Assembly (NCBI GenBank): GCA_902796285.1
Contig: CADBOH010000077.1
Span: 1 to 13,731, forward strand
Direction: 5' to 3'
From: an uncultured Eubacteriales bacterium
Lineage (GTDB): Bacteria > Bacillota > Clostridia > Christensenellales > UBA1242
DNA: 13,731 nt
The position numbers and the translations under genes were made by a program. Of this stretch, positions 6,503 to 12,577 are shown piece after piece. The notes below the pieces were generated by a model. The model worked only from the letters and a program-made list of their open reading frames with translations, did no database searches and was not told the origin of the DNA. How positions within the stretch are numbered: the first letter of the stretch is position 1; every line of letters starts with the position of its first letter.

Positions 6503-7762
6503 ATGAGTGTTTTTAGACCGCAATTTGTGAATATTATTGGTTCTGGGTTTGCCGGCATAGAGTGTGCTTTATTTTTGGCAGGGCATGGCATAAAAGTTCA
6601 TCTTTTTAATGTGGAAAGAGAAAATAAAGAAGATTATGTTGATTTTGTTGAAAAGATTGAGTTTGAACCATCAAAAAAGCGAAAAGTTTTTGAACAAGTG
6701 TTGTTAAAAGAGTTGGAGATGCTAGGCAGCCCTCTGGTAAGATATGCCCTAAAAGAGAACATAACATTTGAAAGAAAAAACTATAAGATGCTTATTGATT
6801 ATGGGCGCAAGATGATTGAGGAAAATGAAAATATCAATGTTTTTCCAATTTCAATAAGTCAAATAAACCCATCCGAAATTACTGTTATTGCAACAGGCAA
6901 TCATACTAGCGAAAAACTGATGGATTTTCTTATCAAATATTTTGGATATATGAACTGTTTTAAAAGGGTGGGAATATTCCCAGTATTTGACAAGGCAAAT
7001 GAGACAAAAATGTTTAAAAGGCCAGACAAGGAGAATAGATTTTATATTCCTCTGTCATATGAGAAATATATAAGATTTATAAACCTTATCAAATATTATT
7101 CACATGAGGTTGACAAGGATTTTAACTTTGAAGAAAACACTATGGAATGGCTTGTCAACAAAGGCAAAGATGATTTAAGAAACTTTGCAATGAGGCAGAT
7201 TTATGTTGAAGGGCTTGAAGAAAAGCCATATGCTGTTGTTAGAATAAAAAGAACTGAAAATGGATATAGAATGGATGATGTTTATTCAAATTATCCGCAA
7301 GAATTTCAGGAAGATATATTTAAAAGCCTTGAACCTCTCAAAGATTCAAAATTAATCAAAAAGGCAGATGTTGTTAGCTCTTGCCTATTAAATTCAAAAT
7401 TTATTATAAATGGGCACAGCCAATCCGTAAAAAATGAGAACATATTCTTTGCAGGCTCAATACTTGGTATTGATGGGGCCCTAGATAATATAGCGACAGG
7501 GCTAAGCGCGGCTATAAACATAAACAAATATTTTAATGAATATCAAATGGTTCCCTTGCCAGAAAACACTTGCATAGGGGCAATAATGAGGGAATTGACT
7601 TCACTTGAAGAGGTTAAACCTGAGATGTTTTTTGAGGACTATAGGATGCTAAAAAACATAGAAAATTTAGATGATAAAAAACTAATAGATAGATTGTTTG
7701 CTAGTTCGGCAGAAAATCTTGAAAAATTTAAGGAGAATTATAAACATGGAAAGCGTATTTAG
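6503..7762 (+). CDS. Divergent TrmFO-like FAD-dependent tRNA/rRNA methyltransferase homologue lacking the conserved cysteines
   Basis: The 419-residue protein resembles TrmFO/Gid, which uses FAD and methylenetetrahydrofolate to make m5U54 in tRNA. The FAD-binding NIIGSGFAG (10-18), VIATG (128-132), KPYAVVRIK (241-249) and FFAGSILGIDGALDNIATGL (315-334) match TrmFO. The position between topA and hslVU is where trmFO sits in Bacilli. Two motifs of characterised TrmFO proteins are lost. The CSNS motif (Cys53 in B. subtilis) falls near IEFEPSKK (52-59). The FEGC motif (Cys226) corresponds to FEENTMEW (209-216). The only cysteines are 21, 152, 294 and 357, none in those positions. YLNCP has become FYIPL, and the GPMKPVGL motif is unrecognisable. 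Start ATG at 6503, 3 bases after topA, follows AAAGGA. It may be a non-catalytic or repurposed flavoprotein, or use a different mechanism. The family call is firm; the function is uncertain. Confidence 0.8.
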   Translation: MSVFRPQFVNIIGSGFAGIECALFLAGHGIKVHLFNVERENKEDYVDFVEKIEFEPSKKRKVFEQVLLKELEMLGSPLVRYALKENITFERKNYKMLIDYGRKMIEENENINVFPISISQINPSEITVIATGNHTSEKLMDFLIKYFGYMNCFKRVGIFPVFDKANETKMFKRPDKENRFYIPLSYEKYIRFINLIKYYSHEVDKDFNFEENTMEWLVNKGKDDLRNFAMRQIYVEGLEEKPYAVVRIKRTENGYRMDDVYSNYPQEFQEDIFKSLEPLKDSKLIKKADVVSSCLLNSKFIINGHSQSVKNENIFFAGSILGIDGALDNIATGLSAAININKYFNEYQMVPLPENTCIGAIMRELTSLEEVKPEMFFEDYRMLKNIENLDDKKLIDRLFASSAENLEKFKENYKHGKRI

Positions 7763-8285
7763 AGGAACCACAATTTGTGGGGTAAAAAGAAATGGAAAAA
7801 TTGCAATTGCAGGTGATGGGCAAGTTACAATGTCAGAAAGTGTGATTTTTAAATCAAACGCACATAAGGTAAGAAGAATTTATAACGATAAAGTAGTTAT
7901 TGGATTTGCAGGATCGGTTGCAGATGCTTTTTCACTTTGCGAAAGATTTGAAAACATGCTTAACAAATTCTCTGGCAACTTAATGAGAAGTGCGGTTGAA
8001 CTTGCAGGAACATGGAGGGAAGACAAGGCGTCAAGACAACTTAACGCAATGATGATTGTGGCTGACAAAGATCAACTTCTTATTGTTAGTGGAACGGGCG
8101 AGGTTATTGAACCAGATGATGATGTTTGTGCTATTGGATCTGGTGGAAACTATGCACTTTCTGCTGCAAAAGCCCTAAAACAATGTACCAAAATGTCTGC
8201 TGTTGAAATTGCAAAAAAATCACTTGAAATTGCAGGACAAATATGTGTATTTACAAATGACCATATCACAGTAGAGGAGGTTTAA
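7746..8285 (+). CDS. hslV: ATP-dependent protease HslUV, peptidase subunit HslV (ClpQ)
   Basis: This 179-residue protein is the N-terminal-nucleophile peptidase of the HslUV (ClpYQ) protease, which forms two stacked hexamers in the cytosol. A short propeptide MESVFRG is followed by TTI, so Thr8 should become the catalytic N-terminal threonine. GDGQVT (23-28, with Asp24 equal to mature Asp17), HKVRRIYNDKVVIGFAGSVADAF, AGTWREDK, and SGTGEVIEPDDDVCAIGSGGNYA are all conserved. The B. subtilis orthologue uses serine instead, so this protein follows the commoner threonine form. The ATG at 7746 is used: AAGGAG (7730-7735) lies 10 bases upstream and the protein then has the family length. The gene overlaps the trmFO-like gene by 17 bases, implying coupled translation. 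HslU follows after one base. Confidence 0.96.
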   Translation: MESVFRGTTICGVKRNGKIAIAGDGQVTMSESVIFKSNAHKVRRIYNDKVVIGFAGSVADAFSLCERFENMLNKFSGNLMRSAVELAGTWREDKASRQLNAMMIVADKDQLLIVSGTGEVIEPDDDVCAIGSGGNYALSAAKALKQCTKMSAVEIAKKSLEIAGQICVFTNDHITVEEV

Positions 8286-8286
8286 A

Positions 8287-9582
8287 ATGGATTTAACACC
8301 AAGACAAATCGTTGAAGAACTTGATAAATATATTATCGGACAACCAAAAGCAAAAAGAGCAGTAGCTATTGCTTTAAGAAATAGATATAGAAGAAGCAAA
8401 CTTCCAAAAGAAGTTAGAGAAGAAATTACTCCAAAAAATATTATTATGAGAGGCCCAACTGGTGTTGGTAAAACTGAAATTGCAAGAAGACTTGCAAAAC
8501 TTGTTAAAGCACCTTTCATTAAGATTGAAGCAACAAAATACACTGAGGTTGGTTACGTTGGCAGAGATGTTGAAAGTATGATAAGAGATCTCGTTGAAGT
8601 TGCTGTAAGAATGGTTAAAGATGAAAAGGCACATGAGGTTGAAGCCAAGGTTAAGCCAATCGTTGATGGAAGAATTTTGGATGCAATTTGTGATTCTCGT
8701 AGGGCAAAAGATATTCCAGTTGACAAAACTCTTGTTACTGATGAGTATAATGCTGGCAATCTTGAAAAAGAGGAAATTGATGTTACAGTCGCTGACAATC
8801 CAAAACCTATGGTGGCGATTGGAGGTCCAGAGTTAAATCTCGGCTCAATTTTTGATGGCGTCCTTCCAACAAAGCACAAGAAAAGAAGGATGACTGTTGC
8901 CCGAGCAAGAGAAATTATAATGGCTGAAGAGTGTGATAGGGTAATCGATAAAGACAATGTTTACGCCGAGGCAATAAGAAGAACTGAGGAAGAGGGAATT
9001 ATCTTTATTGATGAAATTGATAAAATTATTGGTAAGGCTGGCGGTTCAAACAATCAAGATGTATCACGTGAGGGCGTGCAAAGAGATATTTTGCCAATAG
9101 TTGAAGGTAGCACAGTTGCAACAAAATATGGCAATGTTAAAACTGACTTTATTTTGTTTATTGCATCTGGTGCGTTTCATGTTTCAAATATTGAAGATAT
9201 GATTCCAGAACTTCAAGGCAGATTTCCAATTAGGGTTGATCTTGACAACCTTACAAAAGAAGACTTTAAAAGAATTCTTTCAGAGCCTAAGAACTCTGTT
9301 ACATTCCAATATGCAAGTTTGCTTAAAGTTGATAATATAAATGTTACATTTACAGAAGACGCACTTGATGAAATGGCAGAGATGGCATACGCAGAAAATG
9401 AAACAAGTGAGAATATTGGAGCAAGAAGGTTGCATACGATTATGGAAAGCTTGCTTGAAGATATTTCATTTAATGCTTCAGGAGATCATCCAATGCTCGA
9501 CGTTAAAGTTGATAGAACTTATGTTCAAAATGCATTTAAAGAAACAAAGAAAAAATTTGACTTAAAGAAGTATATTTTGTAG
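8287..9582 (+). CDS. hslU: ATP-dependent protease HslUV, ATPase subunit HslU (ClpY)
   Basis: This 431-residue AAA+ unfoldase recognises substrates and threads them into HslV. The N-terminal LTPRQIVEELDKYIIGQ is characteristic. Walker A is GPTGVGKT (56-63), the pore loop is GYVGRD (89-94) and Walker B is IIFIDEID (238-245). The intervening I-domain (about 105-225) is of ordinary to slightly short length. SREGVQRDILPIVEG, FIASGAFH, PELQGRFPIRVDL and the sensor-2 region ENIGARRLHT follow. The C-terminus KKYIL is the tail that docks into HslV. AGAGGAGG (8273-8280), inside the end of hslV, serves as ribosome-binding site. In Bacillus the next gene is codY; here tcdA follows instead. Confidence 0.97.
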   Translation: MDLTPRQIVEELDKYIIGQPKAKRAVAIALRNRYRRSKLPKEVREEITPKNIIMRGPTGVGKTEIARRLAKLVKAPFIKIEATKYTEVGYVGRDVESMIRDLVEVAVRMVKDEKAHEVEAKVKPIVDGRILDAICDSRRAKDIPVDKTLVTDEYNAGNLEKEEIDVTVADNPKPMVAIGGPELNLGSIFDGVLPTKHKKRRMTVARAREIIMAEECDRVIDKDNVYAEAIRRTEEEGIIFIDEIDKIIGKAGGSNNQDVSREGVQRDILPIVEGSTVATKYGNVKTDFILFIASGAFHVSNIEDMIPELQGRFPIRVDLDNLTKEDFKRILSEPKNSVTFQYASLLKVDNINVTFTEDALDEMAEMAYAENETSENIGARRLHTIMESLLEDISFNASGDHPMLDVKVDRTYVQNAFKETKKKFDLKKYIL

Positions 9583-9591
9583 AATTGAATT

Positions 9592-10269
9592 ATGGATAAA
9601 TCAAGAACTGAAATTTTAATAGGAAAAGAAAATGTTGATAAACTGTCACGCTTGCATGTTACCATAGTTGGCGTGGGTGGTGTTGGCGGAAATGTTGCAC
9701 TCTTTCTTGCGCGAGCAGGAGTTGAACATTTTACGCTTATTGATTTTGATAAAGTTGTGCCATCAAATTTAAACAGACAAGTCATTGCCTATGAAGATAC
9801 AATAGGTAGAGAAAAAGTAGAAGTTTTAAGTGAAATTATCAAAAAAATCAATAAAAATGCGGTAATTTTGTGTAAAAATGAGCGAATTTGTGAAGAAAAT
9901 GTGGCAAATCTTATAAACAACACTGACTATGTGGTTGATGCAATTGACAGCGTAAAAGACAAAGCAAGTTTGATTGTACACTGCAAAAAAAACAACATCA
10001 AAATTATTTCGGCTATGGGTGCCGGGAATAGATTTGATGAACCTAGATTTTATGTTACAGATATATACAAAACTCATGATGACGGTTTGGCAAAGGCTTT
10101 ACGAAAAGTTTTAAGGGATAACGGTATAAAAGATTTAAAGGTTGTAACTTGCGATTCAAAACCATCAAAAATTGATAGAGTTATCGGCAGTATAAGTTAT
10201 TATCCGGCAATGTGTGCTGGAATAGTGGCTGCACATATTGTAAATGAAATTATTAAGGAGGATTTATGA
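9592..10269 (+). CDS. tcdA: tRNA threonylcarbamoyladenosine dehydratase TcdA (E1-like, ThiF/HesA family)
   Basis: This 225-residue protein is an E1-like enzyme that uses ATP to convert t6A37 of tRNA to the cyclic ct6A form. It begins SRTEILIGKENVDKLSRLHV, typical of TcdA, then the ATP-binding GVGGVGG (27-33), IDFDKVVPSNLNRQ (50-63), with Asp and Arg used for adenylation, and VDAIDSVKDKASLI (115-128). The C-terminal part has VIGSISYYPAMCAGIVAAHIV, matching the family's GSISF-P pattern. The length and lack of ThiS- or MoaD-interacting cysteine motifs favour TcdA over MoeB/ThiF. The start at 9592, 9 bases after hslU, has no good Shine-Dalgarno sequence, so it probably depends on ribosomes finishing hslU. 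Its stop overlaps the trxA start. It modifies the same nucleotide as MtaB at the left end of the window. Confidence 0.9.
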   Translation: MDKSRTEILIGKENVDKLSRLHVTIVGVGGVGGNVALFLARAGVEHFTLIDFDKVVPSNLNRQVIAYEDTIGREKVEVLSEIIKKINKNAVILCKNERICEENVANLINNTDYVVDAIDSVKDKASLIVHCKKNNIKIISAMGAGNRFDEPRFYVTDIYKTHDDGLAKALRKVLRDNGIKDLKVVTCDSKPSKIDRVIGSISYYPAMCAGIVAAHIVNEIIKEDL

Positions 10270-10574
10270 AAATCGTAAACAATGAAGAGTTTAAGCAAAT
10301 CACAAAAGAAGGTGTTACACTTGTTGACTTTTTTGCCTCATGGTGTGGACCATGCAGAATGATGGCAGGAATTTTGGAAGAAGTTGCAAAGGAGCTCGAT
10401 GGCAAGGCAAACGTTGTAAAGGTTGATGTTGATGAAGAGGAAGATCTTGCGAGAAGCTTTGGGATTTTGTCTATCCCAACATTACTTATTTTTAAAGATG
10501 GCAAAGCGGTAGAAAAACATGTTGGCGTTTGGCAAAAAGAAGATTGTGTTGCAGCCGTTAAAAAGTATCTTTAA
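10266..10574 (+). CDS. trxA: Thioredoxin
   Basis: This 102-residue cytosolic protein is a single thioredoxin fold. The active site is WCGPC (26-30), preceded by VDFFAS. The conserved cis-proline is Pro71 in SIPTLLIFKDGK. There is no signal peptide or membrane segment. It reduces disulfides in enzymes such as ribonucleotide reductase and peroxiredoxins. ATG at 10266 overlaps the tcdA stop as ATGA and follows AGGAGG, so the two are co-translated. It is the last gene of the long operon: a terminator begins 16 bases after its stop. No thioredoxin reductase gene is in the window. A general thioredoxin is most likely, although a specialised paralogue cannot be excluded. Confidence 0.94.
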   Translation: MKIVNNEEFKQITKEGVTLVDFFASWCGPCRMMAGILEEVAKELDGKANVVKVDVDEEEDLARSFGILSIPTLLIFKDGKAVEKHVGVWQKEDCVAAVKKYL

Positions 10575-10589
10575 TCAAAAATAAATCTT

Positions 10590-10617
10590 AAAAATGTCTT
10601 TTTATAGGCATTTTTTT
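10590..10617 (+). terminator. Rho-independent terminator ending the comM-trxA operon
   Basis: AAAAATGTCT (10590-10599) pairs with AGGCATTTTT (10606-10615), with one G-T pair and a six-base loop, and continues into a seven-T run. Confidence 0.85.
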
Positions 10618-10656
10618 GTTGTTTTTATTAAAATTTTGCAATTTTTTATGTATATT

Positions 10657-10673
10657 ATTAAAAAGATTTTAAT
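10657..10673. repeat. Perfect AT-rich inverted repeat upstream of the iscS promoter
   Basis: ATTAAAA (10657-10663) and TTTTAAT (10667-10673) are perfect inverted 7-base arms around AGA. The repeat ends 7 bases before the -35 element of iscS. It could be an upstream regulator site, but in such AT-rich DNA chance is quite possible. Confidence 0.35.
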
Positions 10674-10680
10674 GTTGGTA

Positions 10681-10709
10681 TTGACTTTAAGATATTAAAG
10701 TGGTAAAAT
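10681..10709 (+). promoter_or_regulatory. Sigma-A-type promoter of iscS-iscU
   Basis: The -35 TTGACT (10681-10686) and -10 TAAAAT (10704-10709) are separated by 17 bases, and TGG directly before the -10 makes it an extended -10. Predicted transcription start near 10716 leaves a leader of about 19 bases, too short for a riboswitch. Confidence 0.85.
10684..10701. promoter_or_regulatory. Candidate operator: perfect inverted repeat inside the iscS promoter spacer
   Basis: ACTTTAA (10684-10690), GATA, TTAAAGT (10695-10701) form a perfect 7-4-7 inverted repeat. It starts inside the -35 element and ends 2 bases before the -10, a classic position for a repressor of dimeric type. Iron-sulfur operons of Bacillota are often controlled by Rrf2-family proteins such as IscR, but no regulator gene lies in this window and the motif was not compared with known sites. 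Confidence 0.5.
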
Positions 10710-10734
10710 GTAATCGTTAAAGGGGTAGGTATAA

Positions 10735-11910
10735 ATGGAAAGAAAAGTATATCTTGATAATGCAGCTACTACTTATGTTTCTAGCGAAGTACTTAGCGAA
10801 ATGTTGCCATGCTTTAATGCTATTTATGGCAACAGCAATTCTGTTCATGCTTTTGGGCGTGAAGCTAGTGCTATTGTTGACAGAGCGAGAGACAGAATAG
10901 CTCATGCAATCAATGCAGAAAAAGCAAATGAAATTTATTTTACTTCTGGTGGAACAGAAGCCGATAACTGGGCAATCATTGGGCTTGCTCACGCTTATGC
11001 AAACAAAGGTAAGCATATCATTACTAGCAAAATAGAACATCACGCAGTTCTTGATGCTTGCAAAAAACTTGAAGAAGAGGGATATGAAGTTACATACTTA
11101 AATGTTGATAGCACAGGGCTTGTTAACATGGTTGATCTTATTCATGCAATTAGAAAAGACACAACTCTTATTTCGGTTATGGCTGTCAATAATGAAGTTG
11201 GAACAATCCAAAACATTAAAGCCATTGCAAAAATCGCTCACGATTATGATATCGTTTTTCACACAGATGCAGTTCAAGCAATTGGGGCAATTAGACTTGA
11301 TGTTAAGGATATGGAAATTGATGCAATGACAATGTCTGCACACAAAATTAATGGACCAAAGGGTGTTGGTTGCCTATATCTTAAAAACGGCATCAAAATT
11401 GAGCCACTTGTTGTTGGGGGAAGCCAAGAAAGAGGACTTAGAGGTGGCACATTAAACGTTCCTGCTGTTGCTGGTTTTGGCAAGGCAGTTGAAATTGCCG
11501 TTCGTGATATTGTTGTAAATCAACAAAAACTTAGAAGCATAAGAGAATACTTTGTTAGAGAAGTACTTGGAAAAATTGATTATGTTACTGTTAATGGACA
11601 TTCTCACCAAAAAGTTAATGGAATTTTAAACCTTTCATTTGAAATGGTTGATAATGAATCACTACTCATGTTGCTTGATATGGAAGGCGTTGCTGTTTCA
11701 ACTGGCTCAGCGTGCACATCAAATTCAATTGAGCCTTCTCATGTTTTAAAGGCTATGGGACTTGATGAACAAGCTGTTAATGGTTCAATAAGATTCTCAT
11801 TTGGCAAGAACATTTCAAAGAGCGATATTGATTATGCAGTAGAAACTCTTGTTAAAGTTGTTGAAAGATTGAGATCAATGTCAGCACTCACAAAAGCAGG
11901 GAGGAAATAA
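10735..11910 (+). CDS. iscS: Cysteine desulfurase IscS/NifS
   Basis: This 391-residue PLP enzyme takes sulfur from L-cysteine as a persulfide and passes it to Fe-S assembly and tRNA thiolation. It opens with VYLDNAATTYVS; FTSGGTEADNWAIIG (63-77), EHHAVLDACKKLEEEGY and NNEVGTIQ follow. The PLP lysine is Lys204 in SAHKINGPKGVG. The active-site cysteine is Cys327 in STGSACTSNS, on a loop of the group I (IscS/NifS) type rather than the SufS type. All key residues are present and the size is normal. ATG at 10735 follows AAAGGGG (10719-10725). It is first in a two-gene operon behind a strong promoter and is 2 bases from the IscU-like gene. No iscR or mnmA lies nearby. Confidence 0.96.
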   Translation: MERKVYLDNAATTYVSSEVLSEMLPCFNAIYGNSNSVHAFGREASAIVDRARDRIAHAINAEKANEIYFTSGGTEADNWAIIGLAHAYANKGKHIITSKIEHHAVLDACKKLEEEGYEVTYLNVDSTGLVNMVDLIHAIRKDTTLISVMAVNNEVGTIQNIKAIAKIAHDYDIVFHTDAVQAIGAIRLDVKDMEIDAMTMSAHKINGPKGVGCLYLKNGIKIEPLVVGGSQERGLRGGTLNVPAVAGFGKAVEIAVRDIVVNQQKLRSIREYFVREVLGKIDYVTVNGHSHQKVNGILNLSFEMVDNESLLMLLDMEGVAVSTGSACTSNSIEPSHVLKAMGLDEQAVNGSIRFSFGKNISKSDIDYAVETLVKVVERLRSMSALTKAGRK

Positions 11911-11912
11911 TC

Positions 11913-12290
11913 ATGTATAGTAACGAAATTCTTGAAAGATTTAAAAATCCTGAAAATGTAGGTGGCCTTCGTGGTGCAAACGGAACTGGTAAGGCTGGAG
12001 ACCTTGACTGTGGTGAAATTGTAAAAATCTATATCTTAGTTGATGAAAACGAAGTTATCAAAACTGCAAGATTTAAAACTTATGGTGGAGTTATTGCAAT
12101 CGCTGGCAGTGATGTGGCATGCGATTTGCTAACTGACACAACTGTTGAAGATGCATTAAAAATCACCGCACAAGAAATCAACGAAAAACTTGAAGATGTT
12201 CCTGAAAACAAACTTTTTGTTGCTGGGATTATTGAAGAAGCAATCAAAAACGCAGTTGAAGATTATTATAAAAAACAAGACAAAGAATAA
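11913..12290 (+). CDS. IscU/NifU-N-like scaffold homologue lacking two of three cluster ligands
   Basis: This 125-residue protein has the IscU length and fold signature: MYSNEILERFKNPENVGGL at the start, a glycine-rich segment, CGEIVKIYI (33-41), ARFKTYGG (52-59), and EEAIKNAV (108-115). IscU normally assembles [2Fe-2S] clusters using three cysteines and an Asp, with a His nearby. Here only the first cysteine, Cys33 in DCGE, remains, and the Asp after it is Glu35. The second (YGCGSA in the family) is Gly59 in YGGVIAI. The third, in the family's KIHCSI, aligns with KLFVAG, so His becomes Phe102 and Cys becomes Val103. One new cysteine, Cys70 in VACDLL, may partly compensate. It lacks the insertion that marks SufU. 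GGAGG near the end of iscS is its ribosome-binding site. It may be a degenerate scaffold, a sulfur-relay or an IscS regulator. Family membership is clear, function is not. Confidence 0.82.
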   Translation: MYSNEILERFKNPENVGGLRGANGTGKAGDLDCGEIVKIYILVDENEVIKTARFKTYGGVIAIAGSDVACDLLTDTTVEDALKITAQEINEKLEDVPENKLFVAGIIEEAIKNAVEDYYKKQDKE

Positions 12291-12315
12291 AAAGCAGGTT
12301 TTAAACCTGTTTTTT
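12290..12315 (+). terminator. Rho-independent terminator after iscS-iscU
   Basis: GCAGGTTT and AAACCTGT (12294-12310) form a mostly perfect stem with flanking A-T pairs (AAA before, TTT after) and a six-T tail at 12310-12315. The stem begins directly after the stop codon. Confidence 0.85.
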
Positions 12316-12371
12316 GTATTTATAGAATAATTTTTGCCTCTTTGACGCAAAATAATGTTAAGGAGGGTGAA

Positions 12372-12542
12372 ATGAAAGATGTATTGATGCTCTTGGGGTT
12401 CAGCATGGGACTCGTTACTGGTGCACTTTTATACAAATATTCTACGTGTACAAAAGAAGTTGTCGATAAAGGTGAAAAAGCAGTAATGAAGGAGCTTGAT
12501 AAAATCGAAAAAAAATCAAAAAAGAAAGAAAAGGCATCTTAA
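12372..12542 (+). CDS. Small single-pass membrane protein, YtxH-like
   Basis: This 56-residue protein has a short N-terminal hydrophobic segment, VLMLLGFSMGLVTGALLY (about 4-21), followed by a Lys/Glu-rich cytoplasmic tail predicted to form an amphipathic helix or coiled coil (KEVVDKGEKAVMKELDKIEKK, 33-53, mostly charged). The glycine-containing membrane helix plus charged tail resembles YtxH/gas-vesicle-like small envelope proteins of Bacillota, whose function is poorly known. ATG at 12372 is chosen over a possible TTG at 12342 because AAGGAGGGTG (12360-12369) is an unusually strong ribosome-binding site. The stop codon lies in the loop of the following terminator. It is separated from iscU by a terminator and has no clear promoter of its own. 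Product identity is tentative; the ORF itself is well supported. Confidence 0.68.
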   Translation: MKDVLMLLGFSMGLVTGALLYKYSTCTKEVVDKGEKAVMKELDKIEKKSKKKEKAS

Positions 12543-12554
12543 TGACGCCTTTTT
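12529..12554 (+). terminator. Rho-independent terminator of the small membrane protein (hairpin 1)
   Basis: AAAAGGCATC (12529-12538) pairs with GACGCCTTTT (12544-12553) with one A-C mismatch. The loop contains the stop codon TAA and the T-run continues to 12554. Confidence 0.7.
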
Positions 12555-12575
12555 GTTTGTAAATGGGGCGTTTTT
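12545..12575 (+). terminator. Second hairpin sharing an arm with the first
   Basis: ACGCCTT (12545-12551) can also pair with GGGGCGT (12565-12571), with two G-T pairs at the inner end, followed by a T-run from 12571 to 12575. The left arm is the right arm of hairpin 1, so only one can form at a time. It may be a backup terminator or chance after a short duplication (TTTTTGTTTG occurs at both 12550-12559 and 12571-12580). Confidence 0.5.
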
Positions 12576-12577
12576 GT

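Noticed and set aside
8553..8957. 134-codon minus-strand frame opposite hslU
   Set aside because: Serine/Leu-rich shadow of a strongly conserved gene on the + strand, with no start signal or promoter.
10575..10734. Small RNA or riboswitch between trxA and iscS
   Set aside because: The region is explained by a terminator, two short inverted repeats and a promoter; the iscS leader is about 19 bases, too short for a riboswitch.
12316..12359. Possible hairpin (TTTTGC/GCAAAA) and a TTGACG before the small membrane protein
   Set aside because: Only six paired bases with a ten-base loop flanked by AT runs, and no -10 at correct distance from TTGACG.
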